64,000 bases of DNA, from NCBI GenBank assembly GCA_019116445.1, contig DXBP01000029.1:118981-182980 (forward strand), given 5' to 3'. Position 1 is the first letter of the stretch. Each line of letters starts with the position of its first letter. The translations under genes and the position numbers were made by a program. The notes below the pieces were generated by a model. It was not told the DNA's origin. It searched no databases and was given only the letters and a program-made list of their open reading frames with translations. Shown here piece by piece: positions 9,679-18,165 of this stretch. Source of the DNA: Candidatus Gemmiger excrementigallinarum. Lineage in GTDB: Bacteria; Bacillota; Clostridia; Oscillospirales; Ruminococcaceae.

Positions 9679-11498
9679 CACAGCGCCACCTCCCGGGCAT
9701 AGACCCGTTCCGACCGCGGTACTTCCAGCGCGCGGACCAGGTCCCGCTCGATGAGCCCCACCACCACCTTGAGCAGATCCCGGTAGTAGGTGGTAAAGCG
9801 GTCGGGCCCCAGTTCGTAGGCCGCCACAATGCCGTAGAGCCGCCCGTCAAACCGGATGGCCGCCGCCAGGTCGGGCCGGCCGGGGGTCAGGTCGGTGTTG
9901 GCAAATACCGGGGCGGCGGCAAATTCCCGGCACAGCGCCGCCAGCTTTTTACCGTCGGGCACCCGGGGTGCCCGGCCCTGCATGGCGGGGGAACAGGCCA
10001 CCAGCGCCGCGCTGCACCCATCGGGGTCCATGCGGTAGACCGCCACATGGCCGCACTGGAGCAGGTCCTCCACAATGCCTACCGTGTGCTGCAGGATCTG
10101 GGGCGGGTCCAGGGCGTCCAGTTCCTGCACGATGCGGTACAAATCGGCAAAGCTGTGCCGCTCCGCCGTGATGCGCTGCTGCAGCCGGCTTTTGATCTCC
10201 AGTGTTTCGCCCTGGACCGCCTGCAATTGCGCGCACTTTTCCTCCTGCTGGCGGGCCTTGCGGCGCAGCGCTTCCATCTCGTCCCGGCGCCGTCCGGTCA
10301 GGTAGCCCAGCAGCGACCCGGTGACCGCATAGATCACAAAGGGCACCCAGGTATCCACGCTGTAGAGCAGATAACTGACATCCACATAGGAGGACGCCAG
10401 ACTGTACACGTAGGAAAGGGACGCCAGCACCACCGCCACCAGCCCCATGCCGCTGCCGTAGCAGCTGGCCACCAGGGCCACAAACATCAGGCGGATGTCC
10501 ACATATTTCAGGTCGGACATATCCTTGGAAAACCGCAGCAGCCCCACCGTGATGCCGAACAGCACCAAAGTTTCCCCGAGGCTGCGCAGCCCCGGGGGCA
10601 CCTTGCCCCGCCGGGGGTGTTTCGGGTCGGGGGCCGCCTGCGGCCGGGCGTCGGGGGCGTCCCGCAGCAGCTGCCAGCCGTTTTCTGCCAGCAGGGTGTA
10701 GGGCATCCAGCCGGTGGCGGTCTTGAGGGGTTCGACGGAATACTGCGCCGCCGCCATCGTGGGATGGTCCGCCGTCCACTGCACCCGGGCGGGACGGCCC
10801 GCCGCCCGCTCCACACAGCGGATGCAATCCCGCATCGTCAGCGGGTGGCCGGTGCCCAGCAGATAACTGCCGGTCATGGTATGTAGCACCATGCGGTAGA
10901 GCGCCGCGGCGGCATCCCCGGCAGCCAGGGCATCCACCCGGTCCTCCGGCCCGCAGGGGCTGTGAAAGACCTCCCCCCGGCGCACTGCCTGCAGCGCCGC
11001 CCCCAGGGTACCCATATCCTCCGGCGGCACCCGGTCATAGAGCCAGGCCAGGCGCACCAGCAGCAGCGGCAGGCCGTCATGGTCCCGGGCGGCCCGGCAG
11101 CGCAGCTCCCCCGCCGCCAGCGCCGCCTGCCGGGGCGTCAGCGGGCTTTGCCACGCCAGTTCCAGGGAGGAAAGATAGACAAAACACCCCACCGGGCAGG
11201 ACTGCACTGCCGCCAGCAGTTCCCCCAGGGGTCCGGCCTGGGGATCGGGGCAGGCATCGGGGCCTTCCCGCAGGCCGGCGGTCAGCACGATCACCGTTTC
11301 GATGCGGTGGGTGCGCAGAATGGGCACGATCTGCGCCGCCGTGAACTGCCCCCGGCAGACGGTGCCCTGCAGCTTGCGGTCCCACAGTGTGCGGCGGGGT
11401 TCCGCCGTCAGCCAGCAGACTTCGTGGCCCTCTCTCAAAAAATATTCCGCTGCGGCTTTACCCGCCAGATCCCACGGCCCTGCAAACAGTATCCTCAT
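9678..11498 (-). CDS. pelD: PelD-like protein with N-terminal SDR-type domain
   Basis: The ATG at 11498, behind AAAGGAG, gives 606 residues. Residues 1-260 resemble an NAD-dependent epimerase (SDR), starting MRILFAGPWDLAG, but the glycine motif is degenerate. The catalytic YxxxK position before GELRCR reads RQAAL, so enzymatic activity is doubtful. About four membrane helices (roughly 290-400), a coiled coil and a GAF domain (HVAVYRMDPDG, FANTDLTPGRP) follow. The protein ends after GAF, so the GGDEF module that binds c-di-GMP in Pseudomonas PelD is absent. It is first in the operon. The PelD assignment comes from the architecture and the PelE-deacetylase-PelF-PelG order. Confidence 0.8.
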   Translation of the reverse strand: MRILFAGPWDLAGKAAAEYFLREGHEVCWLTAEPRRTLWDRKLQGTVCRGQFTAAQIVPILRTHRIETVIVLTAGLREGPDACPDPQAGPLGELLAAVQSCPVGCFVYLSSLELAWQSPLTPRQAALAAGELRCRAARDHDGLPLLLVRLAWLYDRVPPEDMGTLGAALQAVRRGEVFHSPCGPEDRVDALAAGDAAAALYRMVLHTMTGSYLLGTGHPLTMRDCIRCVERAAGRPARVQWTADHPTMAAAQYSVEPLKTATGWMPYTLLAENGWQLLRDAPDARPQAAPDPKHPRRGKVPPGLRSLGETLVLFGITVGLLRFSKDMSDLKYVDIRLMFVALVASCYGSGMGLVAVVLASLSYVYSLASSYVDVSYLLYSVDTWVPFVIYAVTGSLLGYLTGRRRDEMEALRRKARQQEEKCAQLQAVQGETLEIKSRLQQRITAERHSFADLYRIVQELDALDPPQILQHTVGIVEDLLQCGHVAVYRMDPDGCSAALVACSPAMQGRAPRVPDGKKLAALCREFAAAPVFANTDLTPGRPDLAAAIRFDGRLYGIVAAYELGPDRFTTYYRDLLKVVVGLIERDLVRALEVPRSERVYAREVAL

Positions 11499-11638
11499 CC
11501 GGTATGCTCCTTTCCCCTGTCCGGTGCGGCACCCTGCCGCAAATGTATCTACACTGTAGCCTCTGCGGGCTGAAAAATCTGCCGAAATAAAAGGCACAGT
11601 GCAGGCAAACCGTCCCCACCGGAAAAAAGCACAAAAAA

Positions 11639-11683
11639 AGCCCCCTTTCCACACCGGAATTTCCGGTGCCGAAAGGGGGTGAT
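11639..11683 (-). terminator. Intrinsic terminator after the zinc operon
   Basis: On the minus strand, ACCCCCTTTC pairs with GAAAGGGGG around a nested stem (CACCGGAAATTCCGGTG), followed by a T run. It lies after the last gene of the znu operon and before pelD, so it isolates the two operons. No consensus promoter for pelD stands out in the 140 bp between it and the pelD start. Confidence 0.85.
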
Positions 11684-11709
11684 TTGTGAGAGAAGGACGG
11701 ATCGCGCCC

Positions 11710-12198
11710 TCAGGAGAGGACCTCCACCGACTGGGCAACGATATGGTAACTGGGCAGACCGCCGCAGTCGTACTCTTCAAAGGTGCCGGTGACCAGCAGT
11801 TCGGTGCCCGCCTGGGGCAGTTCGCCGCCGTCCCACACGAACTCCAGCCCCTGCTGGCAGCAGGCCGTGGCGTCCTGGATGACAACGGTATAAAAATAGT
11901 CGATGCCCAGGGCCGGGTTGGCTTCATAGACCATCAGCGAGCCCTGCATCCGCACGGTCCTGCCGAGGTATTCCTCCGGCGAGCGGACCATGGCCGATAC
12001 CTCGGCAAAGACCATGGTGGAAGAAAGGGTCGTCAGGTCCAGCTCCCCGTCGTCGGGGGTGGGGGTGGGTTCCGCCGTGGGCGCGGCAGAAGGGGCCGCG
12101 GTGGCCGCGGGAGTCGGGCTGGGGGCGGGTTCCGCAGCGGGGGTACAGGCGGTCAGGGCCAGAAGGAGGGCGGCCAGCGCCGCCGGAAGGCGGTTCAT
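11710..12198 (-). CDS. Putative lipoprotein at the end of the zinc-uptake operon
   Basis: This 162-residue protein begins MNRLPAALAALLLALTAC, a lipoprotein signal with lipobox LTAC. A Pro/Thr/Ala-rich linker (about residues 20-50) leads to a small beta-rich domain containing MVFAEVSAMVRSPEEYLGRTVRMQG and VTGTFEEYD. This resembles OB-fold-like periplasmic domains found next to metal transporters. The ATG overlaps the znuB stop (ATGA), so it is cotranscribed with the zinc permease. Metal handling or chaperoning is inference from position; I recognise no specific family. Confidence 0.75.
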   Translation of the reverse strand: MNRLPAALAALLLALTACTPAAEPAPSPTPAATAAPSAAPTAEPTPTPDDGELDLTTLSSTMVFAEVSAMVRSPEEYLGRTVRMQGSLMVYEANPALGIDYFYTVVIQDATACCQQGLEFVWDGGELPQAGTELLVTGTFEEYDCGGLPSYHIVAQSVEVLS

Positions 12199-13034
12199 GC
12201 GGCCCCCCGCAGGGCACCGGCCAGCCAGAACAGACCGAAGCCCGCCATATCCACGGCCACGATGGTGGCCCCTACCGGGGTACCGGCCAGGATGGCCACC
12301 ACGATGCCCCCTGCGGCACAGAGTACCGAGAACACCGCCGCGCAGACCGTCACGCCCAGGAAGCTGCGGCAGACCCGCATGGCGGCCAGCGCCGGGAAGA
12401 TGATGAGGGCGGAGATGAGCAGCGACCCCACCAGGTACATGGCCAGCACAATGATGACGGCGATGATGACGGCCAGCAGCAGCTGCCACCGGGCGGCGCC
12501 CATGCCCGAGGCCCGGGCAAAGGCTTCGTCGAAGGTGACGGCGAAAATCTTATGGTAGAGCAGCACAAACAGGGCCACGACCACCACGGCCAGCCCGGCG
12601 CAGAGCCAGACTTCGGCCTCGGTGAGGGTGAGGATGGAGGTGGAGCCGAAGAGGGTGCTGCACACATCCCCCGCCAGGTTGGGTGTGGCGGAGAAAAGAT
12701 TCACCACCAGATACCCCAGGGCCAGGGTGCCCACCGAGAGCATCCCCACGGCGGCATCGCCGCGGATCTTGGCGTTCTGGCCGCCCCGCAGCAGCAGCAC
12801 GGCGCAGAGGATGGTGACCGGCAGCACCAGCAGCATGGAATCGGCCAGGCGCAGCACGGTGGCCACCGACATTGCCCCGAAGGCCACGTGGGAAAGCCCG
12901 TCCCCCAGGTAGGAGAACCGCTTGAGCACCAGCGTGACGCCGAACAGCGAGGAACACAGGGCGATGAGCACCCCCACGATGAGGGCGTACCGCACAAAGG
13001 GGAAGGTCCAGTAATATTGCAGGGTGGCGATCAT
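12195..13034 (-). CDS. znuB: Metal (zinc) ABC transporter permease, ZnuB-type
   Basis: This 279-residue integral membrane protein of the ABC-3 family has about eight hydrophobic helices. It includes the family-like segment FSYLGDGLSHVAFGAMSV and the loop motif TFDEAFARASGM that contacts the ATPase. The start at 13034 overlaps the ATPase stop (ATGA). With the substrate-binding and ATPase genes upstream it forms a complete importer. Zinc rather than manganese is inferred from the His/Asp-rich binding protein and the adjacent Fur-family regulator. Confidence 0.92.
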   Translation of the reverse strand: MIATLQYYWTFPFVRYALIVGVLIALCSSLFGVTLVLKRFSYLGDGLSHVAFGAMSVATVLRLADSMLLVLPVTILCAVLLLRGGQNAKIRGDAAVGMLSVGTLALGYLVVNLFSATPNLAGDVCSTLFGSTSILTLTEAEVWLCAGLAVVVVALFVLLYHKIFAVTFDEAFARASGMGAARWQLLLAVIIAVIIVLAMYLVGSLLISALIIFPALAAMRVCRSFLGVTVCAAVFSVLCAAGGIVVAILAGTPVGATIVAVDMAGFGLFWLAGALRGAA

Positions 13035-13738
13035 GCAAGGCCTCCTTCCGGGCGGGCAAAGCGGCGGCCCGCTTCGGTTTGCAGGTAGTCGTCGCGGCTG
13101 CCGCAGAACACGGTGCCGCCGATGTGCAGGATGCGGGTGGCCGACCGCAGCGCCGGGCCCACATCGTGGGTGATCATCAGGATGGTGACCCCCTCGGCGT
13201 GGAGTTGGTCGATGAGGTCGTACAGGGTGGCGGCGGCTTCGGGGTCCAGGCCGGTGACCGGTTCGTCCAGCAGCAGGGCTTTGCGGGCTGCACACAGCGC
13301 CCGGGCCAGCAGCACACGCTGCTGCTGCCCGCCGGAAAGTTCCCGGTAGCACCGCCCGGCCAGGTCCGCCGCCCCTACTTTTTGCAGCATACGGTCGGCT
13401 TCGGCCTTTTCTTCTTTTGTGTAAAAGGGGCGCAGCCCGCACCGGCCCTGGAATCCGGAGCGCACGATCTCCCGCACCAGGGCCGGGAAATCCCGCTGCA
13501 CGTCGGTCTGCTGGGGCAGATAGCCGATGTCCTTGCGGGTGAGGCCGTCCCCGAAGCTGATGCGCCCCGCCAGGGGCGGCTGCAGGCCCAGCAGCGTTTT
13601 CATCAGGGTGGTTTTGCCGCTGCCGTTCTCCCCCACGATGCAGAAGTAGTCCCCTGCTTCCACCGCAAAGTTCAGGTCCCGCAGCACGGCTTTGCCGTCG
13701 TACCCCAGGGTGAGGTTTTCACCGGTGATCTGTGCCAT
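13031..13738 (-). CDS. znuC: Metal ABC transporter ATP-binding protein, ZnuC-type
   Basis: This 235-residue ABC ATPase has all diagnostic motifs: Walker A GENGSGKTT (residues 37-45), Q-loop YLPQQTDVQRDFP, signature LSGGQQQR, Walker B ALLLDEP and switch ITHD. It sits directly after the binding-protein gene, with its ATG one base beyond that gene's boundary, and overlaps the permease gene by 4 bp. It powers zinc import through the ZnuB-like permease. Confidence 0.95.
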   Translation of the reverse strand: MAQITGENLTLGYDGKAVLRDLNFAVEAGDYFCIVGENGSGKTTLMKTLLGLQPPLAGRISFGDGLTRKDIGYLPQQTDVQRDFPALVREIVRSGFQGRCGLRPFYTKEEKAEADRMLQKVGAADLAGRCYRELSGGQQQRVLLARALCAARKALLLDEPVTGLDPEAAATLYDLIDQLHAEGVTILMITHDVGPALRSATRILHIGGTVFCGSRDDYLQTEAGRRFARPEGGLA

Positions 13739-14725
13739 TTATGCCTCCTCTTCCACGCCCAGCGCCTGCCGCAGCACCGCCAGGTTCTGCTCCATTACCG
13801 AAAGATAGGTCGTGCCCGCGGCGGCATCCTCCGCCGAGGTGGCCTGCATGGCGTCCAGCGTCAGGATGGCCCGGTCGCCCCCGGCGTTCTGCACGATGGT
13901 TTGGGCAATTTTCTGGTCCGAGCCTTCGATGGTCAGCACCGCGGGCAGATCCAGTTCCGACACCTTGCCCGCCAGGAAAGCCACCGTTTCAAAACTGGCT
14001 TCGGTTTCGGCGGAGCAGCCCGGGAAGGCCGCGTAATAGGCAAGGCCGTAATCCTCCACCAGATAGCGGAAGGGGAACCGGTCCCCGAAGAGCAGCGTTT
14101 TGACGGGGGCTGCCTCCACCGCGGCGGCATATTCGCCGTCCAGGGCGTTGAGCTTTTCGCCGTAAGCTGCGGCGTTGGCGGTGTAGCGGGCGGCGTTGGC
14201 CGGGTCCAGTTCGCCCAGGGCATCGGCCAGGGATGCCGACAGTTCGGCGGCGTTTTGCAGCGAGGTCCAGATATGTTCGTCGGTTTCGTGCTCCTCGTGG
14301 TCGTGGTCGTCGTGGTCCTCGGCCTCCATGCCCTCCACGGTTTCCTCCTCATAGACGCGGGTGCCCAGCAGTTCCATGAGGTTCACCGCCTTGCGGTCCG
14401 GGTTGGCGGATTCCTGCAGGGCATCGGCCACCCAGGCGTCCGAAGCACCGCCCACATACACAAAGAGGTCACAATTGGCGATGGCCGCCATATCCTGGGC
14501 CGAGGGCTGGTAGCTGTGCAGGTCGGTGCCGCCGTCCAGCAGCAGGGTCAGGTCCAGGTTTTCGGCGTCGGGGCCGGCCACCTCCCGCACCCAGTCGTAC
14601 ACCGGGAAGATGGTGGCGACCACCTGCAGCTTATCGGCGGATTCGGGGGTGGTCTGGGGTGCCGCCGGGGCGGCGCAGCCCGCCAGCAGCGCGGCGGACA
14701 ACAGAACAGAAAGGATTTTTTTCAT
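13739..14725 (-). CDS. znuA: Zinc ABC transporter substrate-binding lipoprotein, ZnuA-type
   Basis: The ATG at 14725 (MKKILSVLLSAALLAGC) follows a GGAGG and gives a 328-residue lipoprotein with lipobox LAGC. The cluster A-I fold is indicated by VVATIFPVYDWVREVAG near the start and DLLLDGGTDLHSYQPSAQDM, with a conserved metal-ligand His. An acidic His-rich loop (AEDHDDHDHEEHETDEHIW, about residues 145-165) is typical of zinc-specific ZnuA proteins. It captures Zn at the cell surface for the downstream ATPase and permease, and zur lies 63 bp upstream. Confidence 0.93.
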   Translation of the reverse strand: MKKILSVLLSAALLAGCAAPAAPQTTPESADKLQVVATIFPVYDWVREVAGPDAENLDLTLLLDGGTDLHSYQPSAQDMAAIANCDLFVYVGGASDAWVADALQESANPDRKAVNLMELLGTRVYEEETVEGMEAEDHDDHDHEEHETDEHIWTSLQNAAELSASLADALGELDPANAARYTANAAAYGEKLNALDGEYAAAVEAAPVKTLLFGDRFPFRYLVEDYGLAYYAAFPGCSAETEASFETVAFLAGKVSELDLPAVLTIEGSDQKIAQTIVQNAGGDRAILTLDAMQATSAEDAAAGTTYLSVMEQNLAVLRQALGVEEEA

Positions 14726-14788
14726 GGGTATTTCCTCCGGTTGCTTATCCAATGACGGTAAACGGGGGTTTGGCGGCCGGGCAGGGAT

Positions 14789-15214
14789 TCAGGCCCCGGC
14801 CGCGCGGCAGGCTTCGCAAAGGCCGTAGAACACCGTGCGGCGTCCGTCCAGGGCAAAGCCGTGGTGGGCCAGCATGTGGCGGCGCAGATGCTCCACCTCG
14901 TCGCAGTGCAGATGGATCAGCGCCCCGCACTGTTCACATTTGCAGTGGTAGCAGGTCTCCCCGGCGGATGCTTCGTGGGGGCCGGTGTAGGCGTAGCAGG
15001 CGCCGGTGGCGCCGTCCACCGTGTAGCGGGTGACGGTGCCCTCCTCCACCATCCGGTCCAGATGGCGATAGACGGTGGCCTTGCCCATGTGTACCCCATT
15101 GCCGGCAAAATGGGCGCAGAGTTCCGCCGCCGTGACATGCTGCCTCGGCCGGCTGCGCAGATAGTCGGCGATCTGTTCGCTCTGGCGGGTCTTGTAATGA
15201 CTTTTGGTTTCCAT
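14789..15214 (-). CDS. zur: Fur-family transcriptional regulator, probable Zur
   Basis: This 141-residue protein has an N-terminal winged helix (TRQSEQIADYLRSRP, KATVYRHLDRMVEEG). The C-terminal part carries the metal site: CEQC and a terminal CEAC form the structural zinc cluster, and HLHCDEVEHL supplies sensory ligands. Position at the head of the znuA-znuC-znuB operon argues for zinc-responsive repression (Zur) rather than iron (Fur). A 17-bp inverted repeat overlaps its promoter region at 15236-15252, consistent with autoregulation. Confidence 0.88.
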   Translation of the reverse strand: METKSHYKTRQSEQIADYLRSRPRQHVTAAELCAHFAGNGVHMGKATVYRHLDRMVEEGTVTRYTVDGATGACYAYTGPHEASAGETCYHCKCEQCGALIHLHCDEVEHLRRHMLAHHGFALDGRRTVFYGLCEACRAAGA

Positions 15215-15235
15215 GGTGCGGCCCCTCTCAATTTA

Positions 15236-15252
15236 AAACTGTGTTTCAGTTT
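15236..15252. promoter_or_regulatory. Candidate Zur operator upstream of zur
   Basis: AAACTG and CAGTTT are perfect inverted 6-mers separated by five bases, 22 bp upstream of the zur start and within AT-rich DNA that otherwise could hold the operon promoter. Fur-family operators are AT-rich dyads of this kind. That Zur binds here is inference. Confidence 0.5.
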
Positions 15253-15308
15253 ACAGGATGGAAGGGGGCTTTGTCAAGGGGCTGGAAAATAGCGGCAGTG
15301 CCGCCCGC

Positions 15309-15343
15309 AAAAAAAGAGGACTGCCGCGGCAGTCCCCTTTGGG
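15309..15343 (-). terminator. Intrinsic terminator after sfsA
   Basis: On the minus strand, GGGGACTGCC pairs with GGCAGTCCTC and is followed by a run of seven T. It lies directly after the sfsA stop and separates it from zur. Confidence 0.85.
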
Positions 15344-15356
15344 AATGATTTTTCTG

Positions 15357-16040
15357 TTACAGTTTCACCGGTACCGGGCGGCACAGGGCCAGGCTGTCCG
15401 GTGTGACGGTACATTCCACCGCCAGCACCTGTACCCCCTCGGCGGCGGCCCGGCGCAGCGCCGCGCCAAAGGCCGGGTGGGTGGCATCGTTGGGGGCAAA
15501 ATCCACCATGCCCGCCATCTGCAGCACAAAGCAGACCGCCGCTTCGTACCCTTCCCTCCGGCAGAGGGCCAGTTCCTCCAGGTGCTTGACCCCCCGCAGG
15601 GTGGGTGCATCGGGAAAGCGGGCGTGGCCGTTTTCTTCCAGCGTGACGCCCTTGACCTCCACGAAGCCTTTGCGGCCGTCCGCGGCTTCCCAGTAAAAGT
15701 CAAACCGGGAGTTGCCCCACACGGTTTCCGGCCGCAGCAGCGTCAGCCCCGGGCGGAAATTCCCGGCCCGGGCCCACTCGGCAAAGACCTTGTTGGGCGC
15801 CTGGGAATCCAGGTTCACCAGCAGGGGGCCTTTTTCCACCGCCACCAGGTCATACCGGGTCTTGCGGTTGGGGTTGTCCCCTTCCGTCAGATACACCGTG
15901 GCCCCCGGCACCAGCAGTTCCCGGCAGCGGCCGGTGTTTTTTACGTGGACGGTTTCCTCGGTGCCGTCCCGCAGCACGCGGGCCACAAACCGGTTGGGCC
16001 GGGCCACAAACTGCGCCCGGCAGATATTGGGATACTGCAT
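15357..16040 (-). CDS. sfsA: DNA/RNA nuclease SfsA
   Basis: This is a 227-residue protein with an N-terminal OB-like part (VARPNRFVARVLRDG, VHVKNTGRCREL) and a PD-(D/E)XK-like C-terminal domain (NSRFDFYW, GFVEVKGVTL, RFPDAPTLRGVKHLEEL). These are the recognisable conserved blocks of SfsA, originally named for sugar fermentation stimulation and now annotated as a nuclease. The ATG at 16040 (MQYPNICRAQF) is preferred over an upstream in-frame start because it matches the family's N-terminus. It is transcribed alone and ends at a strong terminator. Confidence 0.95.
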   Translation of the reverse strand: MQYPNICRAQFVARPNRFVARVLRDGTEETVHVKNTGRCRELLVPGATVYLTEGDNPNRKTRYDLVAVEKGPLLVNLDSQAPNKVFAEWARAGNFRPGLTLLRPETVWGNSRFDFYWEAADGRKGFVEVKGVTLEENGHARFPDAPTLRGVKHLEELALCRREGYEAAVCFVLQMAGMVDFAPNDATHPAFGAALRRAAAEGVQVLAVECTVTPDSLALCRPVPVKL

Positions 16041-16182
16041 GGAACCTTTCCCCGCCTTTCGTTGTGATAGGGTGAGTATAGCACCCCGGGCCGCACTTCG
16101 CAAGAAAAACAGGGCGGCGGGCAGAAATTTCTGCCCTCCGCCCTGTTATGCAGCGTTTGGGTACCGGGAATGGGGTCCGGTC

Positions 16183-17295
16183 TTATTTGCCAATGACTTC
16201 GCTGACGCTGACCTTGCGGTCCTCCCGCAGGGAGAGGGTGGCGGCATCGGCAGTGGCGATGGCGGCACGGGCGGCCTCGCCGGTCATCAGGGGACGGAAT
16301 TCATCGGTGATCTCGGCACCGTGCATGACGCCGTTGAAGAACTCCATCTCGTCGTTCATGATGCTGTTCAGCCACATGGGCGGCTTCTTGCCGGGATGGC
16401 CGTACTGGATGGCGCCGTCCATCTCGGTGCTGTGGTAGATGCGGGTGCGGTCGTCGTCGATCTCCTTGTTGGCGTGGACGCAGTAGTGCTCCTCGGTGCC
16501 ATCGGCCAGCTTCACCGTCATGCCGGTGTTGCACATATCAATGCGGATGGCGCCCTTGGTGCCCTGGATCAGCACGTAGTGCTCGGGCCAGTGGAAGGCA
16601 GAGCCCCACTCGCACAGGGCGTAGGTGTTGTTGCCGAATTCCAGGTTGATGAGCAGCATATCGTCCTCATCACCGAACTGCGGGCCCTGGTGTGCCACGT
16701 TGCCGCCGGTCATGGTAACGCGGGTGGCGGGTCCCATGATGAACTGGATGCAGTCCAGCTCATGGATGTGGTGGTACAGGTGGCCGCCGGACTTGGCGCG
16801 GAGTTTCTTCCAGCTGACGGAAGGCTGCGGCTCTTCCCAGCCGTTGCGGGCGGAGTGGGCATACAGCACGTTGCCGATCTTGCCTTCCTGGATGAACTTC
16901 TTGGCCAGGCGCACGCCGTGGAAGAAGTTCATGACATGGCCGGCCATAAAGACCACGCCGTTCTCCTTGCAGGTGTTGACCATCTCGTCGCAGTCGGCAT
17001 AGGACAGGGCGATGGGCTTCTCGCAGAAGACGTTCTTCTTGTGGCGGGCCGCGCACAGCACGGGCTCTTTATGCAGGTAGTTGGGGGTGGCCACGATCAC
17101 CGCGTCCACATCCTCACGGGAGCAGAGGCTTTCCAGGTCGTTTTCGGCGTCACAGCCCAATTCTTCGGCGATGGTCTTGCCGTTTTCGGGGTCATAGACC
17201 GCCACGATCTTGGCGCCCTCTTTCTGGGCCATGATGCGGCCGAGTTCTGCGCCGAAATAACCGGTACCGACGATTCCGTAACCGATGGTTTTCAT
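16183..17295 (-). CDS. Gfo/Idh/MocA oxidoreductase, NanOx-like
   Basis: This 370-residue NAD-dependent enzyme has the N-terminal Rossmann motif GIVGTGYFGAELG, the family EKP motif in CEKPIALS (around residue 95) and a substrate-side histidine region GGHLYHHIHELD. It is the last gene of the leftward sialic-acid import operon. In Ruminococcus gnavus the equivalent gene (NanOx) converts 2,7-anhydro-Neu5Ac to Neu5Ac using NAD as a recycled cofactor, and the neighbouring gene set is the same. Substrate identity here is inference; a generic inositol- or sugar-dehydrogenase role cannot be excluded. Confidence 0.82.
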   Translation of the reverse strand: MKTIGYGIVGTGYFGAELGRIMAQKEGAKIVAVYDPENGKTIAEELGCDAENDLESLCSREDVDAVIVATPNYLHKEPVLCAARHKKNVFCEKPIALSYADCDEMVNTCKENGVVFMAGHVMNFFHGVRLAKKFIQEGKIGNVLYAHSARNGWEEPQPSVSWKKLRAKSGGHLYHHIHELDCIQFIMGPATRVTMTGGNVAHQGPQFGDEDDMLLINLEFGNNTYALCEWGSAFHWPEHYVLIQGTKGAIRIDMCNTGMTVKLADGTEEHYCVHANKEIDDDRTRIYHSTEMDGAIQYGHPGKKPPMWLNSIMNDEMEFFNGVMHGAEITDEFRPLMTGEAARAAIATADAATLSLREDRKVSVSEVIGK

Positions 17296-17334
17296 AATAA
17301 CATTCTCCTTATTTGTTTTTTGAATGGTAGATGG

Positions 17335-18165
17335 TTATTTAACTGCACCGTCCGACAGACCGCCGGCCAGTTTGCTCTGGATGAAGCAGAAGAAGATGAT
17401 GGACGGCACCACGACGATGGCACAGGCAGCCATGAGGGAACCCCAGTTGAGGATGTCGGCGCCTTCCAGCGTTTTGACCGCCACCGAGATGGTGGTCTTG
17501 TCGGAGCTGCTCATCAGGATCATGGAGTAGAGGTATTCGTTCCAGGCGTTGATGAACACGTAGATGGCCGTGGACACGATGCCGGGGGCTACCAGGGGCA
17601 GCACCACCCGCACAAAGACCTGCAGTTTGTTGGCGCCGTCAATGCGGGCCGCTTCCTCGATGCCGATGGGCACCGTCTTGAAGAAGCCGACCAGCATCCA
17701 CACCGCGTAGGGCACGCTGAAGGAGAGGTAAACCAGTACCAGACCGATGCGGGTATTGGTGAGCCCCAGCTTGGACATGACCATGGCGTAGGGGATGACC
17801 AGCATGATGGACGGGAACATATAGGTAGTGACCAGGACCTTGGTCATCACATCGCCCAGCTTGGGGAAGAAGCGCACAACACCGTAGGCAGCCAGCGAGG
17901 AAATGACGATGGCAATGAGGGTGGTGGCGGCGGCGATGATGACACTGTTGCGGATGTTGATGGTGAAGTTCAGGGTGATGAGGACGGTTTTGAAGTTTTC
18001 CAGCGTCCACTGGATGGGCAGGATCTTGGTGGGATTGTTGAGCATCTCACTGCTGCTCTTGAAAGAGGAAACCAGCAGCCACAGCAGCGGAAAGACCGCG
18101 AACACTGCCAGAATGATCAGGTAGACATTGCATAGAATGTCGCCTACGCGCTTGCCTTTTTTCAT
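17335..18165 (-). CDS. Carbohydrate ABC transporter permease (MalG-type)
   Basis: This 276-residue protein has six membrane helices and the permease EAA loop EEAARIDGANKLQVFVRVVLPLVAPG, which docks on the ATPase. It overlaps the partner permease gene by 4 bp (ATGA). No ATP-binding subunit is encoded nearby, so a shared MsmK/MsmX-type ATPase elsewhere is expected, as is common in CUT1 importers. It is predicted to import sialic acid or its 2,7-anhydro form, from operon context. Confidence 0.92.
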   Translation of the reverse strand: MKKGKRVGDILCNVYLIILAVFAVFPLLWLLVSSFKSSSEMLNNPTKILPIQWTLENFKTVLITLNFTINIRNSVIIAAATTLIAIVISSLAAYGVVRFFPKLGDVMTKVLVTTYMFPSIMLVIPYAMVMSKLGLTNTRIGLVLVYLSFSVPYAVWMLVGFFKTVPIGIEEAARIDGANKLQVFVRVVLPLVAPGIVSTAIYVFINAWNEYLYSMILMSSSDKTTISVAVKTLEGADILNWGSLMAACAIVVVPSIIFFCFIQSKLAGGLSDGAVK

